NCBI RefSeq assembly: GCF_002878395.1
Contig: NC_061118.1
Span: 92,798,678-92,862,677, forward strand
Origin: Capsicum annuum
Taxonomy: Eukaryota; Streptophyta; Magnoliopsida; Solanales; Solanaceae
Direction of reading: 5' to 3'
Length of the DNA stretch: 64,000 nucleotides
This document shows positions 1 through 11,150 of this stretch, piece by piece. A model generated the notes under the pieces. That model did no database searches. It saw only the letters and a program-made list of their open reading frames with translations, and was not told where the DNA came from. Made by a program: the position numbers and the translations under genes. Position 1 is the stretch's first letter, and every line of letters begins with the position of its first letter.

Positions 1-956
1 CTTTTTGCTAGTCCATACCTCCTATTTTGCCGAGGAGTACGCCAAACTCTATATCAGAGAGTTGGTCAGGTTACACGGAGTTCCAGTCTCCATTATCTCA
101 GATAGAGGTACCTAGTTAACTGTATTCCAAAAGGGTCTTGGTACCCAAGTTTATCTCAGTAGAACCTTCCACCCTCAGATAGATGGTCAATTAGAAAGGA
201 CCATTTAGACTCTAGAAGATATGCTAAGAGCATGCGTTGTCAATTCTAAGGGTAGTTAGGATGACCACTTACCTTTGATCTAGTTTGCATAAAATAATAG
301 CTATCATTCTAGTATTCAATTACTCCGTTTGAGGCTCTCTATGGTAGGAGATGCATATCTCTAATTGGTTGGTTCAAGGTAGGTAAAGCCACAGTAGTAG
401 GTAATGACCTAGTATTTGATGCCGTAGAGAAGGTTCAGCTAATCAGAGAAAGACTTTAGGCTACCCACAGCCGACAGAAGTCGTATATAGATGTGCGGAG
501 AAAGGATCTCGAGTTTGAGATCGATGATTTTTTATTCTTAAAAATCTCTCCCATGAAGTGGGTAAAGAGGTTCATAAAGAAAGGAAAGCTCATTCCCTAA
601 TATTTTAGTCCTTACAAAATTCTCAGCTATTTCAGAAAGGTAGTTTATGAGCTTGAGTTGCCTTAGGATCTAGCCTCAATGTATTTAGTATTCCGCATCT
701 CCTAGCTTAAGAAATGCATTGGTGACCCAGCAGTCATAGTCACCTTAGAGTACGTAGATATTCATCATGATCTCTATTTTGAAGAGGTTTCAATCTAGAT
801 CCTCGATTAATATATTCGTAGATTGAGGAACAAAGAAGTTCCCTTAGTCAAATTCTTTTGGAAAAATTAGTCCGTAGAGAGAGTTAATTGGGAAAAAGAA
901 GTAGATATGCAGACCAAGTATCCTTACCACTTCTCAGGAACCTCAGATCCAGCTTA
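1..956 (+). pseudogene. E1 pol 3' end: integrase core to chromodomain
   Basis: Integrase inserts the reverse-transcribed element into host DNA; the chromodomain at its C terminus targets chromatin. Visible in one frame: the second catalytic Asp in SIISDRGT (about 85-115), then HPQIDGQLERTI with the catalytic Glu (about 170-205), the conserved LEDMLRACV and NNSYHSSI stretches, and at about 797-956 the chromodomain pattern (ILD..IRRLRNKEVPLVKF, then WEKEVDMQTKYP). In-frame stops occur where the family has Gln (after DRGT, after ERTI) and Trp (before DDHLP), plus several others, so this is a pseudogene. The first catalytic Asp lies upstream of the window. Confidence 0.85.
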
Positions 957-1233
957 AGGTAACAGTATTCCTTAGCCTTAGTCAGCTCTATGTCCAGCTA
1001 CAGTTATAACTTATTATAAATCACCATTGCATATTCAGTCATCCATTCATGAACCGGTTCAGTCATGTACTCATGCATCAGATGTGCATGTTCAATGAGA
1101 AAACCCAGCTTATCAGTATCTTCAGTTATGTAGTCATACATCATATTTGTATGTTCCGTGTGTAAATTCAGTCTATTAGTGTCTCAACTTAATCAGTCCC
1201 ATTCGAGGATAAATATTCCCAAAGGAGAGATAT
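957..1233 (+). repeat. E1 non-coding spacer with a ~63-bp duplication and polypurine tract
   Basis: Between the chromodomain stop and the 3' LTR lies a Gln/Ser-type AT-rich spacer. Two consecutive units of roughly 63 bases start with TTCAGTCATGTACTCATG (about 1057) and TTCAGTTATGTAGTCATA (about 1122). The end reads CATTCGAGGATAAATATTCC then the purine run AAAGGAGAGA (1221-1230), in the position of the plus-strand primer. The phrase CATTCGAGGA just before the purine tract is typical of this clade and recurs in E7. Confidence 0.65.
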
Positions 1234-3604
1234 TGTACTACCTCGTATTCCTCAAGCTTAACTTAACTCTTAGTTCATGAGTTATCCAATATAAAAAATT
1301 TGAAATGCTCATTATTTTAAGTTTAGAGCCTGCCATTGCGTAGGAAATTGAATTAGCTTTCCAATGATATAAAATTTTCCTAAATCCAATAATCAGGTAA
1401 GAAGTTATGACTATTTTATGTTTTAGTCATTAAACACCATAACTCAGGTTAGTAGCGCATCGCGGAGTCTGCCAAAATGGCAATTGTCAGTTTCCAGTGA
1501 AGTACTGCAATACCGACGAGTCACACCAAAGCTTATTTTCACATTTGTCAATTTCAAGTGAGCCAACACAATTGTACCGTATCGCGTTGAGATTCCAAGT
1601 CCTATCAAGTATTGCAATGTGATTCTACCACATCATTCCACCAGCCATATTCCCAGTTGTGATTTTCCAGTGGGTTGGCGCGACAGCGGTGCGTCGCGCC
1701 AGGGCTCGAAATGGAGTTTTTAGTATGAATTTATAAGTCATTCTCAGGGGTAAATGGGTACTTTTCCACAGCCCTAATCAGTCTAAACATGAAATTTACC
1801 CCTAAATACCCATTATCGCATCATTTATTCACTTTATTCAAAGGTTAAGTTATTTTCTCTGAAAAATGGGCTAAACCCTAGGTTTAGGAACTAAGAGCAC
1901 AGTCAAGAGTATCTCCAAGAACCTTTAAGAATTAACAATCCAAGGTATGTTAGGTGTTCATATATGAGTTCTTTATACCCATAGAGTCCACTAATCCCTT
2001 TTTAAAATTACAAGATTGTTGATTTATGAATTACATGTTTGAAATGGAATTGAATTCATGTTCATGTTATATTTGGGTTATAATCCATGATTTAAATTAC
2101 AAGTTCCAAGAATTGATGCTAGTATGTGTTGATTAACATGATATTCATGAGAAACCCTTGAATTTGCTTGTTGATTGTTGAAACCATGTCAACCCTAAGT
2201 GTTCAAGATTTCATGATTCAGTTATGCCTACCCATGTTTTAGATAAAATGCCTATGTGAATAAAATAGTGCCATTATAACATAATAGCATGTATTCCCTA
2301 TTCATACACAAGTTTATGCATTACAAGTGTTTGATAAAATGTCTTTATGAATGAATTATGGACAAGTGTACATTTTTATGTATTTCAAGATTTGGCTAAG
2401 CCTTTCATTTATGCTATTGAGTCGTGGGGGTATTTAATACCTGACAATTTAGCTGTTTAGCTAGAGCCAGCGTCAGTTAAAGAATTTCAGTTATGTCATG
2501 ATCAGTAGTACTCTTAGTCAGTTATAGAACTCAGTAGAACTTAGTCGGTTGCAGAACTCAGGAAAACTCAGTAACCTCAGTATTTAGTCCAGTCCAGTTC
2601 AGTATACTTTGTTCAATATAATTCAGTTGGGAGTAGGATTCAACACTGAGTGAACCCAAGTATAGGGACTCACCTGCAAGTAGAGGGCGTCATCTTTAGA
2701 AGCAATCCTTGCATTCTAGAACTACGTAGCAGCAGAGATTGAGATATTAAAACTGGCAGTTTAGGTTTGATGAGGTATTTTAACCTATCGAATGAGGGTT
2801 CCACCGTTCTCATTATAGTACCTGTCAGATGAGTGTAACTATTCAGTGTCTTTACCCATGACACGGTACTGACACTCTTCTAATTAGGGTCACAAGTTAG
2901 ACCCTATCTCAGTTATCTTATCTTATTTAGCGAATGTCGATTCGATGATTTCCTTCCACAGTCTCTGTTTCACTATTCAGAATATAACTCAGCTTAGTTT
3001 TATAGAATCAAGACTTTCAGATACAGTCAATCAGTATCTGCATCTCGGCTATCAGAAACTTCAGATATCACTTACTCAGTATCAAAACTCAGGACCTAGC
3101 TTCCGATAAGCTTAGTCACAATATTTATTTATATGCACAGTAGTTCACACTCATTTTACAGCAATGTCAGTTATCTATGTACTCTCATGTTCAGTTACTC
3201 TATATCATGCAGTTTGTTATTGTTCATGCATATGTTGCATTAAACCTTACCTTATCTAGTATACCAGTACATTCCACGTACTAACACGTACTCTTTCTTT
3301 ACTCTATGATGTCTCATATCATTGGTTCGGATGCTTAGGTTCCCAACTGTGCATAGACAGATTCAGGTTCAGCCAGTAGTATCAGCTTTTCTGACATTGT
3401 TCAATTTTACAAATTGTTAATTCAGTTGATACACTTTATTAGTATTTTCAGATTTTGAACCTTATAGCATTTCAGCCTATTTTCTACATTTATTACTGTA
3501 TCATGTTTTAGTGCTCATAGAAGATATTAGTCACGGGTAAGATTGTGATCCTTTGGGATCGTAAGCACCATGTAGTATTCGGGTTACAGACTCGGGGCGT
3601 TACA
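1234..3604 (+). repeat. E1 3' LTR (2371 bp)
   Basis: Starts TGTACTACCTCG after the purine tract and ends GGGGCGTTACA, with TG...CA ends. About 206-476 bases into the LTR there is a cluster of GC-rich quasi-palindromes (for example GCGCATCGCGGAG near 1445 and GCGTCGCGCC near 1690) in otherwise AT-rich DNA. At 2671-2837 are four copies of the ACCTGT..GATGAGGG motif described in the findings. At about 3019-3033 a hairpin-type repeat TTTCAGATACAGTC is visible. The right end is directly joined to E2 sequence. Confidence 0.85.
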
Positions 3605-4970
3605 GATTCCTTCCCTCTTAACAATAACAAACATTCATCTATCCATTGAATTTGCAAGGATGATAAGACGGGGCTGACTGAGCTCCACCAGCCTAAGATT
3701 GGGCACCTTGTACCCTAAACCGACTATTATTCTTGAAACAATGCTCACCAGACAACTTAGAATAAGGAGCACTAGCCATTGAATATGAACCCAACTTTCC
3801 CCAAGTTCTTTTCTTTCCTCCAATGCCTGCCATCTCTAACACTGTTCTGCTGGCCTCCACCCTGTTCTAAATATCTAAACTTCTTATTTTGCCTCTCTTC
3901 TATTTTTTCTTGTTTCTTCTTTTCATCTTCAACCTACTGCATATTAATGACCAACCTAGATATATCCATGTTATTATTCGACATTTCTACCACACACAAT
4001 AGCACCTAGTCCCAAAGAAAACCCAGAGAGAACTTCATCATTCATGCCCTCATATAAGACACAATCTTTGAGGCATAATAAGACAACAAGTGGAATTTCA
4101 AAGCATACTCCTTCACAGTCATCCTTCCCTGCTTTAAGTTCACAAACTCCTTAGCTTTTTCCTCCCTCAACTCTTAAGGAAAGAAACAATCAAGAAAGGT
4201 GCTCAAAAAATCATATAATACAACCAACTCTACATCATCACCCCTCAACTTCTCCCTTTCCTCATACCACTATTATGCCACATTATTTAGATGATATGCC
4301 AAAAATCATACCCCTCAAAATCAGAAGCGTACATCAAGCAGAAAATCATTTACATGTCATCTATAAAACCTTGAGGATCCTCCTCAATCTTAGAGCCTGT
4401 AAAGATTGAGGTATTGAACCTCATAAACTGGCCAACTATATTTACTTCAGAAAATAGAGCAACAGAACCAACGCAGGTATGCTAACAAGATAGAGAAGTC
4501 ACCAACTAAGTCAGCAGATGAAAAGATAGATGTAACCCTACATTAGAAATTCTTTCTTAAGGCAGTTGGGGAAAAACGTCATCAGCTCTAGAAGTTCATA
4601 GAGGACTGGTAGTGACCGGTGGAACACCATAAGGGGCAGCATAATTAGGACAAGGGACCCTATAACGGGTTTGAACTCCATAAATAGAGTTAGTTCCATC
4701 CACATTATCTTCAAGTGGGATATAAGGTTTTCTATGAGTATCACATCATAGAAGAGGCATGATTTGACATGCGAACAAATAAAAATTAGAGGAGTTTTAA
4801 AGACCTTAGATTCTATAGCCTTAAAATAGATCAGAAGAAAAGGGAAACTTTCCTAAATGCCTCGTAGCCTCTCCCTTATAAAAGTGGTGTGCTACAAACA
4901 AATAAAAAAGACTTTATTTGACACGGCTTTGTGAACACCCAATGACTATAAAATTTGTTCTAATACCAAG
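3605..4970 (-). pseudogene. E2 second gag copy (partial)
   Basis: Minus-strand gag remnant, truncated at its 3' end by E1. It parallels the gag at 9572-11126: the segment at 3823-3635 (start MEERKELGESWVHIQWLVLL) corresponds to MEERIELGKTRVHILWLVLF at 9982-9800, and the surrounding non-coding leader is also shared (compare 4741-4800 with 10891-10950). Gag forms the virus-like particle. A primer-binding-site-like sequence (reverse complement of TAATACCAAG at 4961-4970) lies at its upstream end next to the LTR. Several stops; no complete zinc knuckle visible. Confidence 0.7.
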
Positions 4971-5042
4971 TTTTTCATGACCCAAATTAGGGCCTAGTCA
5001 TGACGAGTATATTAAGTTCATCAATGACTAAAAACCATACAT

Positions 5043-5079
<37 letters not shown>

Positions 5080-6290
5080 ACATGCTTAGATAGGGAACAT
5101 AATTTAGCATGAAGTGTAAAACATTAGACTGGACTATATAGCCATCCCGTCATCTAGACAAGCACGGGCTATATGGGTTTCACCCCCCCTGCTTAAAGGG
5201 TCCCAATGCATGTTTTCAACACAATCCAAATATATCCACGGAAGACTAGGGAATTCCCTGACCACACATTATTGCAGGATATATATAAGTGTGAACTATG
5301 AACACGGTTATCAATGCACCCACGTCAGCAAAGTGTTTTCAGTATTTGTCCTTCCTGGGACTAACATATTCACGGTAAGCCACACAATCCCCTATTAAGC
5401 CCAATTAAATAGTTTACACATTCCCCTTTATTAACAAAGAATCATCCATTACAATATTTTCCATTTGTATTGTCATACCAATTGCACTTGCAAGCTAATA
5501 TTCATTATGCCATCCAAATTATTCATCATTTTAGTGGAATTCCCCGACCCTAGTGATTTATCATGTCCAACCTAGGGGAGTGATGCGACGTTTATCCCAT
5601 ATCACCATACCCATGCATCGAATCAGTTAAAAAATCATCAATAAAGCATAAATAATGCATACAAAATCAGGGGAACAACCTTCAAACAACCATCATCCTA
5701 AACCGTCTACCAAAGTTTCCAAACAAATATTTAAAACCAAGTGAATATAAAAATTGCATGCCATGAATAAAACACAATTTTGTAGGGAATAGATACATGC
5801 CTGAGAATATCAAGAACTTGGAGAAAAAAATACTTAAATTGACCTCTGATGCTCAATCCCTTAAAAACCCTAGTTGTTCTTGCTTGGAGAATTACAGAGT
5901 TAAAGAGTAGTTTATGATTGTCTAAGTGATGAAAATAACCCCATTTAAATGTTTCATGGTCATGGGTTATGATTCAGGAAAGAGGGAAATGACCAAAGTA
6001 CCCTTAATTAAAGTGCAGAAAATTTGTCGCCTGTCGTTATAGGTCACATCACAACTGTTGATGACTAGATACCAGATGTTACCTAGACTCATAACGGCTT
6101 GTGACCAGACCCTACAATTCGCAGGGTCCTAGTCATACTTAGGATAAAAATATTTGGTACTTTATTGGTTTGGTTACGAGTCCCCTCCTACCACTATTGA
6201 CTATACCTTATGACTCATGAGGTGCAAGTCCTAGCCTAGGAAGTGAGCTAAAAACTATGAAATTTTAGAAAAAAAATCTAGGGTATTACA
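4971..6290 (-). repeat. E2 middle LTR, uninterrupted copy
   Basis: On the plus strand the LTR runs from TTTTTCATGACCC to GGGTATTACA, so on the minus strand it begins TGTAATACCC. It serves as the 3' LTR of one copy and the 5' LTR of the next. It contains ATTAGGGCCTAGTCATGA at 4986-5003, the uninterrupted version of the site where E3 inserted in the sister LTR. Quasi-palindromic words (GACTCATGAGG and relatives) cluster at 6010-6250, near the LTR 5' end. Confidence 0.78.
5041..5080. repeat. (AC)n(AT)n microsatellite in the E2 middle LTR
   Basis: A run of AC dinucleotides followed directly by AT dinucleotides. It is missing from the sister LTR at the equivalent point (about 14700), where only a short ATATACATATAT remains. 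Confidence 0.95.
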
Positions 6291-6310
6291 TTACCCTCCG
6301 CCTTCACTCG
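6291..6310 (-). other. E2 polypurine tract
   Basis: Immediately upstream (minus strand) of the LTR start TGTAATACCC, the minus strand reads GAGTGAAGGCGGAGGGTAA. A purine-rich stretch at this place is the primer for plus-strand DNA synthesis and marks the internal/LTR border. Confidence 0.65.
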
Positions 6311-6439
6311 CAAGATTAATCATCCTCAAATGAGGAGTCATGTCATCTATTAGTATGAATCTAAGACAGGAATGGTATCACAAAACCATTACCAAAGTTA
6401 GAAAACAAAAGGAGTAGGAAAATGCATACTTATGAACAA

Positions 6440-9400
6440 TTATCCAACACGGGGAACAAGAACGGATATTTGGACTTTATATCCTCTTCTGCTTCACAAG
6501 TAGCTTCTTGTACCTTATGGTTCCTCCAAAGGACCTTCTTTGAAGCCATATCTTTAGTCATCAAACATTGAACTCACATATCCATGGCCTTCGTAAAACT
6601 TTCTTAGAAGACAAGGAATTCTAAATATCAACACTCTATATAGGCACAACCAAAAAAGGATCGCCCACACAGTTCTTCAACATCATTTCATGGAAAATCG
6701 TTGAATGGAACACAATATCGATGGCGTATACAATTCATAAGCAACATTGTCCAATCTTCTCAAAATCAACTATGGACCCATACATCAAGAACTAAGCTAC
6801 ACATTCTTAACAAACCTTATCACTCCTTTCACGGGAGATAGCTTCAAGAACACCCAATATACAGCCTCAATCTCCAATTTTCTTTACCTCAAATCCACAT
6901 AGGACTTTTGGTAACTCTAAGCCCTTACCATATCCTCCAAATTCTGAATGGTCCTCTCAGCTTGTCCATCCATTTGAGGGTTGACTGAGGTGCTAAGGTT
7001 CACCCGCATGCCCAAGCCATTTTGAAACAAACATCAAAATAAAAAGAAAAATACATACCCAGATCAGAAATGATGGAAACTAGAACACCATGAAACTTAA
7101 AGATCTCTTAAATAAATAATTTAGCATAATCCTCTCCAGAGTAAATCTTCCTCACAGGCAAAAAGTTAGCAACTTAGTCATCATATCTATGATGACCCAA
7201 ATCAAATCATGTATATTCTGAGACCAAAGAAGACCAGTAATAAATCCATATTAATCATCTCCAACTTTCACATGGGAAACTCAATCTCTTGAGACATGCC
7301 ACTAGGACTCAAGTGCTCAACCTTTATTTGCTAACACATTATACACTTAGCCGCAAATTTAGCGACATCCCTCTTCATATTATTCCACTTATAGATCTTT
7401 TTCAAATTATTATACATTTTTCTCAAACGTGGATAAACTATATACCTTTACTCATGAACTTTATGTGAAACCCCTTCTTGTAACCCATCAAAAATTTGGA
7501 ACATACAATTTACCTTAATACCTCAAGATACCATCACCCTCAATCTCAAAAGAGATAAACCTTTTCTGACCCACATCAACCATTATCTGAATCAAGAAAG
7601 GATCCAAAACCAATTTTTTCTTCACCTTAGTAGAAAAAGATGACTTTACCGCCTCATGAATAATTACACCTCCATCCTCTAAATCCAAAGAGATAAACTC
7701 CAATATTAGCCAATGGGTGAATATCCTTCACCAATCCTAGATTATCCTTATCCACATGAGATAAGCTACTTATAGAAAACCTACTAAGAGAATCAACAAC
7801 TACATTAGCCTTAACTATATGGTAGTGAAGGCTTATATCATAGGGCATGAGAAGCTCAAGCCATCTCATTTTCCTGAAATTCAACTCTCTCTGGGTGAAT
7901 ACATACTTCATGTTCTTATGATCTGAATAAATGTCAACATGCACTCTAAACAAATAATGGCGCCAAATCTTTAATGCAAACACCATAGGCGCCAAATCTG
8001 GAGCATGAGTCGGATGATTCCTTTCTTGAACCTTAAGATGTATCAAAGAATATGTTACCACCTTACTATGTTATCTCAAGACACAACCTAGTCCCTCAAG
8101 AGATATGCCACAGCAAACAACAAAACCATCAGTATCTTTTAACAGGGTCAAAATTAGCGTAGAATTCAATTTATCATTTAGCTTCTTAAAAATACCCTCA
8201 CAGGAATTAGACCATAGAAACATCACCTTTTTTAAGTAAACTTAGTCAACAGAGTTGCAAAATAAGAGAAGCTCTTTACAAAGCTCATATAATAAATAGT
8301 TAAATCCAAGAAGCTCCTAATATTGGTTGGGGGTCTAGTCCACTTATTAAAAATCTCAACTTTCTGTTGATCTACCATAATCTCCTCACTGTAGACAAAA
8401 TGAGACAAAAAGGTCACAACATTAAAAAAAAACTCATACTATATAAAACTTGGCATGCAATCATTCATCCTTAAGAGTCTGCAACATTATTCATAGGTTA
8501 TTGGCATAATTCTCCTCACTCCTAGAATATCCCAAGATATCATAAATAAACACTATCATGAACAAATCTAAAAACTACAAGAATACCCAGTTCACGAGTC
8601 TATAAATACAGCTGCAGTATTAGTCAACTTGAATGATATAACCACAAACAAATACTGACCATTTAGGGTTCGAAATGCAGTCTTAGGGATATCAGCCTCC
8701 CTAATCTTCAATTGATGATAACTTGACTGAAGATTAATCTTAGAGAAGCATCTAGCACCCTAAAGCAAGTTTAAGAGATCATCTATCCTAGGAAGAGAAT
8801 TCTTATTTTTCATCATCACCTTATTAAACTATCGATAGTTTAGGAAAATCCTAACTGACCCATCCTTCTTACGCATAAAAAGAATATGAGCATACCACGA
8901 TTAGACACTAGATGGATGAAACCCCTATCAAGAATATCCTTTAACTTCTCCTTAAGTTTTTTCAACTTAGCTGGAGCCATATTATATGGAGGCATAGAAA
9001 TAGGATAGGTATTTGATAAAAGATCAATCCCAAAGTCTATTTCCCTATTAGGATAAATGACAAAAAATATCATCGAGAAATATTTCAGCAAATTTGTTAA
9101 CCACCGAGACAAATTGCAATGAAGTACTTTAATAACCAAAATACTTAACCCAAACTAGATTATATAGATATTCCTTGGAAATCAAATCCCAGGCTTTAAT
9201 ATAAGAAGTAAACCTTCCCTTAGGAACTGAGGAACTTGCCTCATATTTTATTGCTAGTTCATTAGGGAATTAGAAAAATAATTTTATAGGTCTAACAATC
9301 TAGAGAACTGTAGAACGAATGGAGACAATCTATGCCCAAGATTGCATCAAAATCCACCAAATCCAACTCTATCAAATCTACCATTTTCTCCCTATGAAAG

Positions 9401-9513
9401 ATGGACACCATACTACCCCTATAGTCTTTTGAAGTGACAATATAATCACCAACTATGGTAGACACAGAGAAATGCTCATAAATACTCTCGCTCATAAATA
9501 CTTTTTTGACCAA
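6440..9513 (-). pseudogene. E2 pol: protease, RT, RNase H, integrase, chromodomain
   Basis: Domains in minus-strand order: protease-like end (9513-9292, DAILGIDCLHSF matching the family DVILGMDWL); RT N-terminal part (9139-8840, MAPAKLKKLKEKLKDILDRG); RT C-terminal part (about 8417-8232); RNase H (8061-7654, LKIWRHYLFRVHVDIYSDHK then the DSLSR motif); integrase N-terminal zinc region and core with stops (about 7700-6960; a MCxxCxxxK-type remnant near 7330 and VSIISDLG near 7060); chromodomain end (about 6570-6450, EATCEAEEDIKSKYPFLFP). Most catalytic residues cannot be confirmed because the frame is broken every 100-400 bases. Tekay-like by domain order. Confidence 0.78.
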
Positions 9514-9571
9514 AACAAAAATGAAAAATCATATAAGGTCTCACATAAGAAAGGGTAGAACCTGTATGAAG

Positions 9572-11120
9572 CTAACAATATACATCACGATAGAAAAGTT
9601 TCAACATAGAGGTAATGACATTAGGATATGCCTTAGATTCTTGATGGATGGCAAGGGCATAAAGGCGGTTTTGACCAGTGTCGGTACGATAAGTAGAAAC
9701 TTTTGGTGCAAAAGATAAAGCAGCAGAAACCATCACTTTATTAGATCCAATATCAACATTTGTTGATGGATAATTTATCTGAATATGACCAACGCATTTA
9801 TCCATAGAATCTACAAAGAGGATAATATGGGGCAGACTGAGCTCCACAATTTTAAGATTAAGCACCTTGTTCCCTAATGCCACTGTCAGTCGGAAAATAA
9901 CACTTACCAAATGGCTTAGGATAAAGAGAACTAGCCATAAAATATGAACCCGAGTCTTGCCAAGTTCTATTCTTTCTTCCACTGCCTGTCATCTCTACCA
10001 CTATTTTGTTGGCCTCCACCCTTCTCTAAATATCTAAACTTCTTATTTTTTATCTCTTCTATTTTTGCTTGTTTCTTCTTTTCATTTTCAAACTACTTCA
10101 TAAATCACCAACCTAGAAATATTCATGTTATTATTCAACATTGCCTCCATACACAATAGTACCTAGTCTCGAGACAAACCTTAAGAAAATTTAATAATTC
10201 ATGCCCTCATAATAGACCCAATCTTCGCTGCATAACAAGAAAACTAGTGGAATTTCAAAGTATACTCTTTCACAGTCATCCTTCCCTGCTTCAAGTTTAC
10301 AAACTCCTTAGCTTTTTCCTCCCTTAACTCTTATTGAAAGAAATAATAATGTAAGGCACTTAAAAGCTTATCCAATACAACCGACTCTACATAATCACCC
10401 CTTAACTTCTTATTTTCCTTATAACACTGATATACCATATCCTTTAGATGATATACAACAAACCTCACTCTTAAAAATTAGAAGCATGCATCACCTAGAA
10501 ATTTTTTTCCATTTTATCCATAAACCCTTAAGGATCCTCATCAACCTTAGAGCCTGCAAAAATTGGGGGATATAACCTCATAAACTAGCCTACTATATTC
10601 ACCTCAGAATATAGAGCTACAGAACAAACATAGTTAGCCTAATGAGATTGAGAAGTCACAAACAAAGGCAGCAGATCAAAAGATAGATAAAACCCATCAT
10701 TAGAAATATCTCCTTATGACGGTGGAGGAATCAACACCATCAGCTTTAGAAGCCCAAGGAGGAATAGTAGGAAATGGTAGAATGCCATAAGGGACAGTAT
10801 AATTAGGAGAAGGGACGTTAGATTGGGTCTGAACTACATAAATAAGATAAGTTCCATCCACATTATCCTCAAGTGGGATAGAAGGGTTTATATGAGTATC
10901 ACATCATAGAAGAGACATGATTTAACATGTGAATAAATGGAAATTAGAGGTTTTTAAAAGACCTTAGATTCTATTGCCCGATAATAGACTATAATAAAAG
11001 GAAAACTATCCTAAATACCTCATATTCTTTCTTAAAAGTATGGTGCACTATACATCCATAAAAGAGACTCTATTTGACACGACTAAGTGAACACCCAATG
11101 ATCATAAAATTTATTCTAAT
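9572..11120 (-). pseudogene. E2 gag, upstream copy
   Basis: Minus-strand gag of the complete E2 internal region. The longest open part is 9982-9572 (136 residues, crossing from the gag end toward protease: SAALSFAPKVSTYRTDTGQN). Upstream, conserved gag phrases appear in several frames up to about 10900. Its sister copy is at 3605-4970. The upstream border is a primer-binding-like sequence whose plus-strand text is TCTAATACCAAG (11115-11126), read on the minus strand as CTTGGTATTAGA, compared with TGGTATCAGAGC in better-preserved elements. Confidence 0.65.
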
Positions 11121-11150
11121 ACCAAGTTATTCATGAACCAAATTAGGGCC

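Larger units (their letters stand above)
1..3604 (+). mobile_element. E1: 3' part of a Tekay-like Ty3/gypsy chromovirus
   Basis: The window opens inside the integrase of a plus-strand LTR retrotransposon. The remaining order is integrase C-terminal half, chromodomain, a short spacer, a purine-rich tract and the 3' LTR. The 5' half lies outside the window, so its target duplication cannot be checked. Its right end abuts sequence homologous to the gag region of E2 (compare 3641 onward with about 9800 onward), which shows that E1 landed inside E2. Its LTR end (GGGGCGTTACA) matches the LTR ends of E3, E9 and E10, so these four form one LTR family. Lineage call: integrase core followed by a C-terminal chromodomain, as in the Tekay/Del clade. 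It cannot be active because the frame has many stops. Confidence 0.88.
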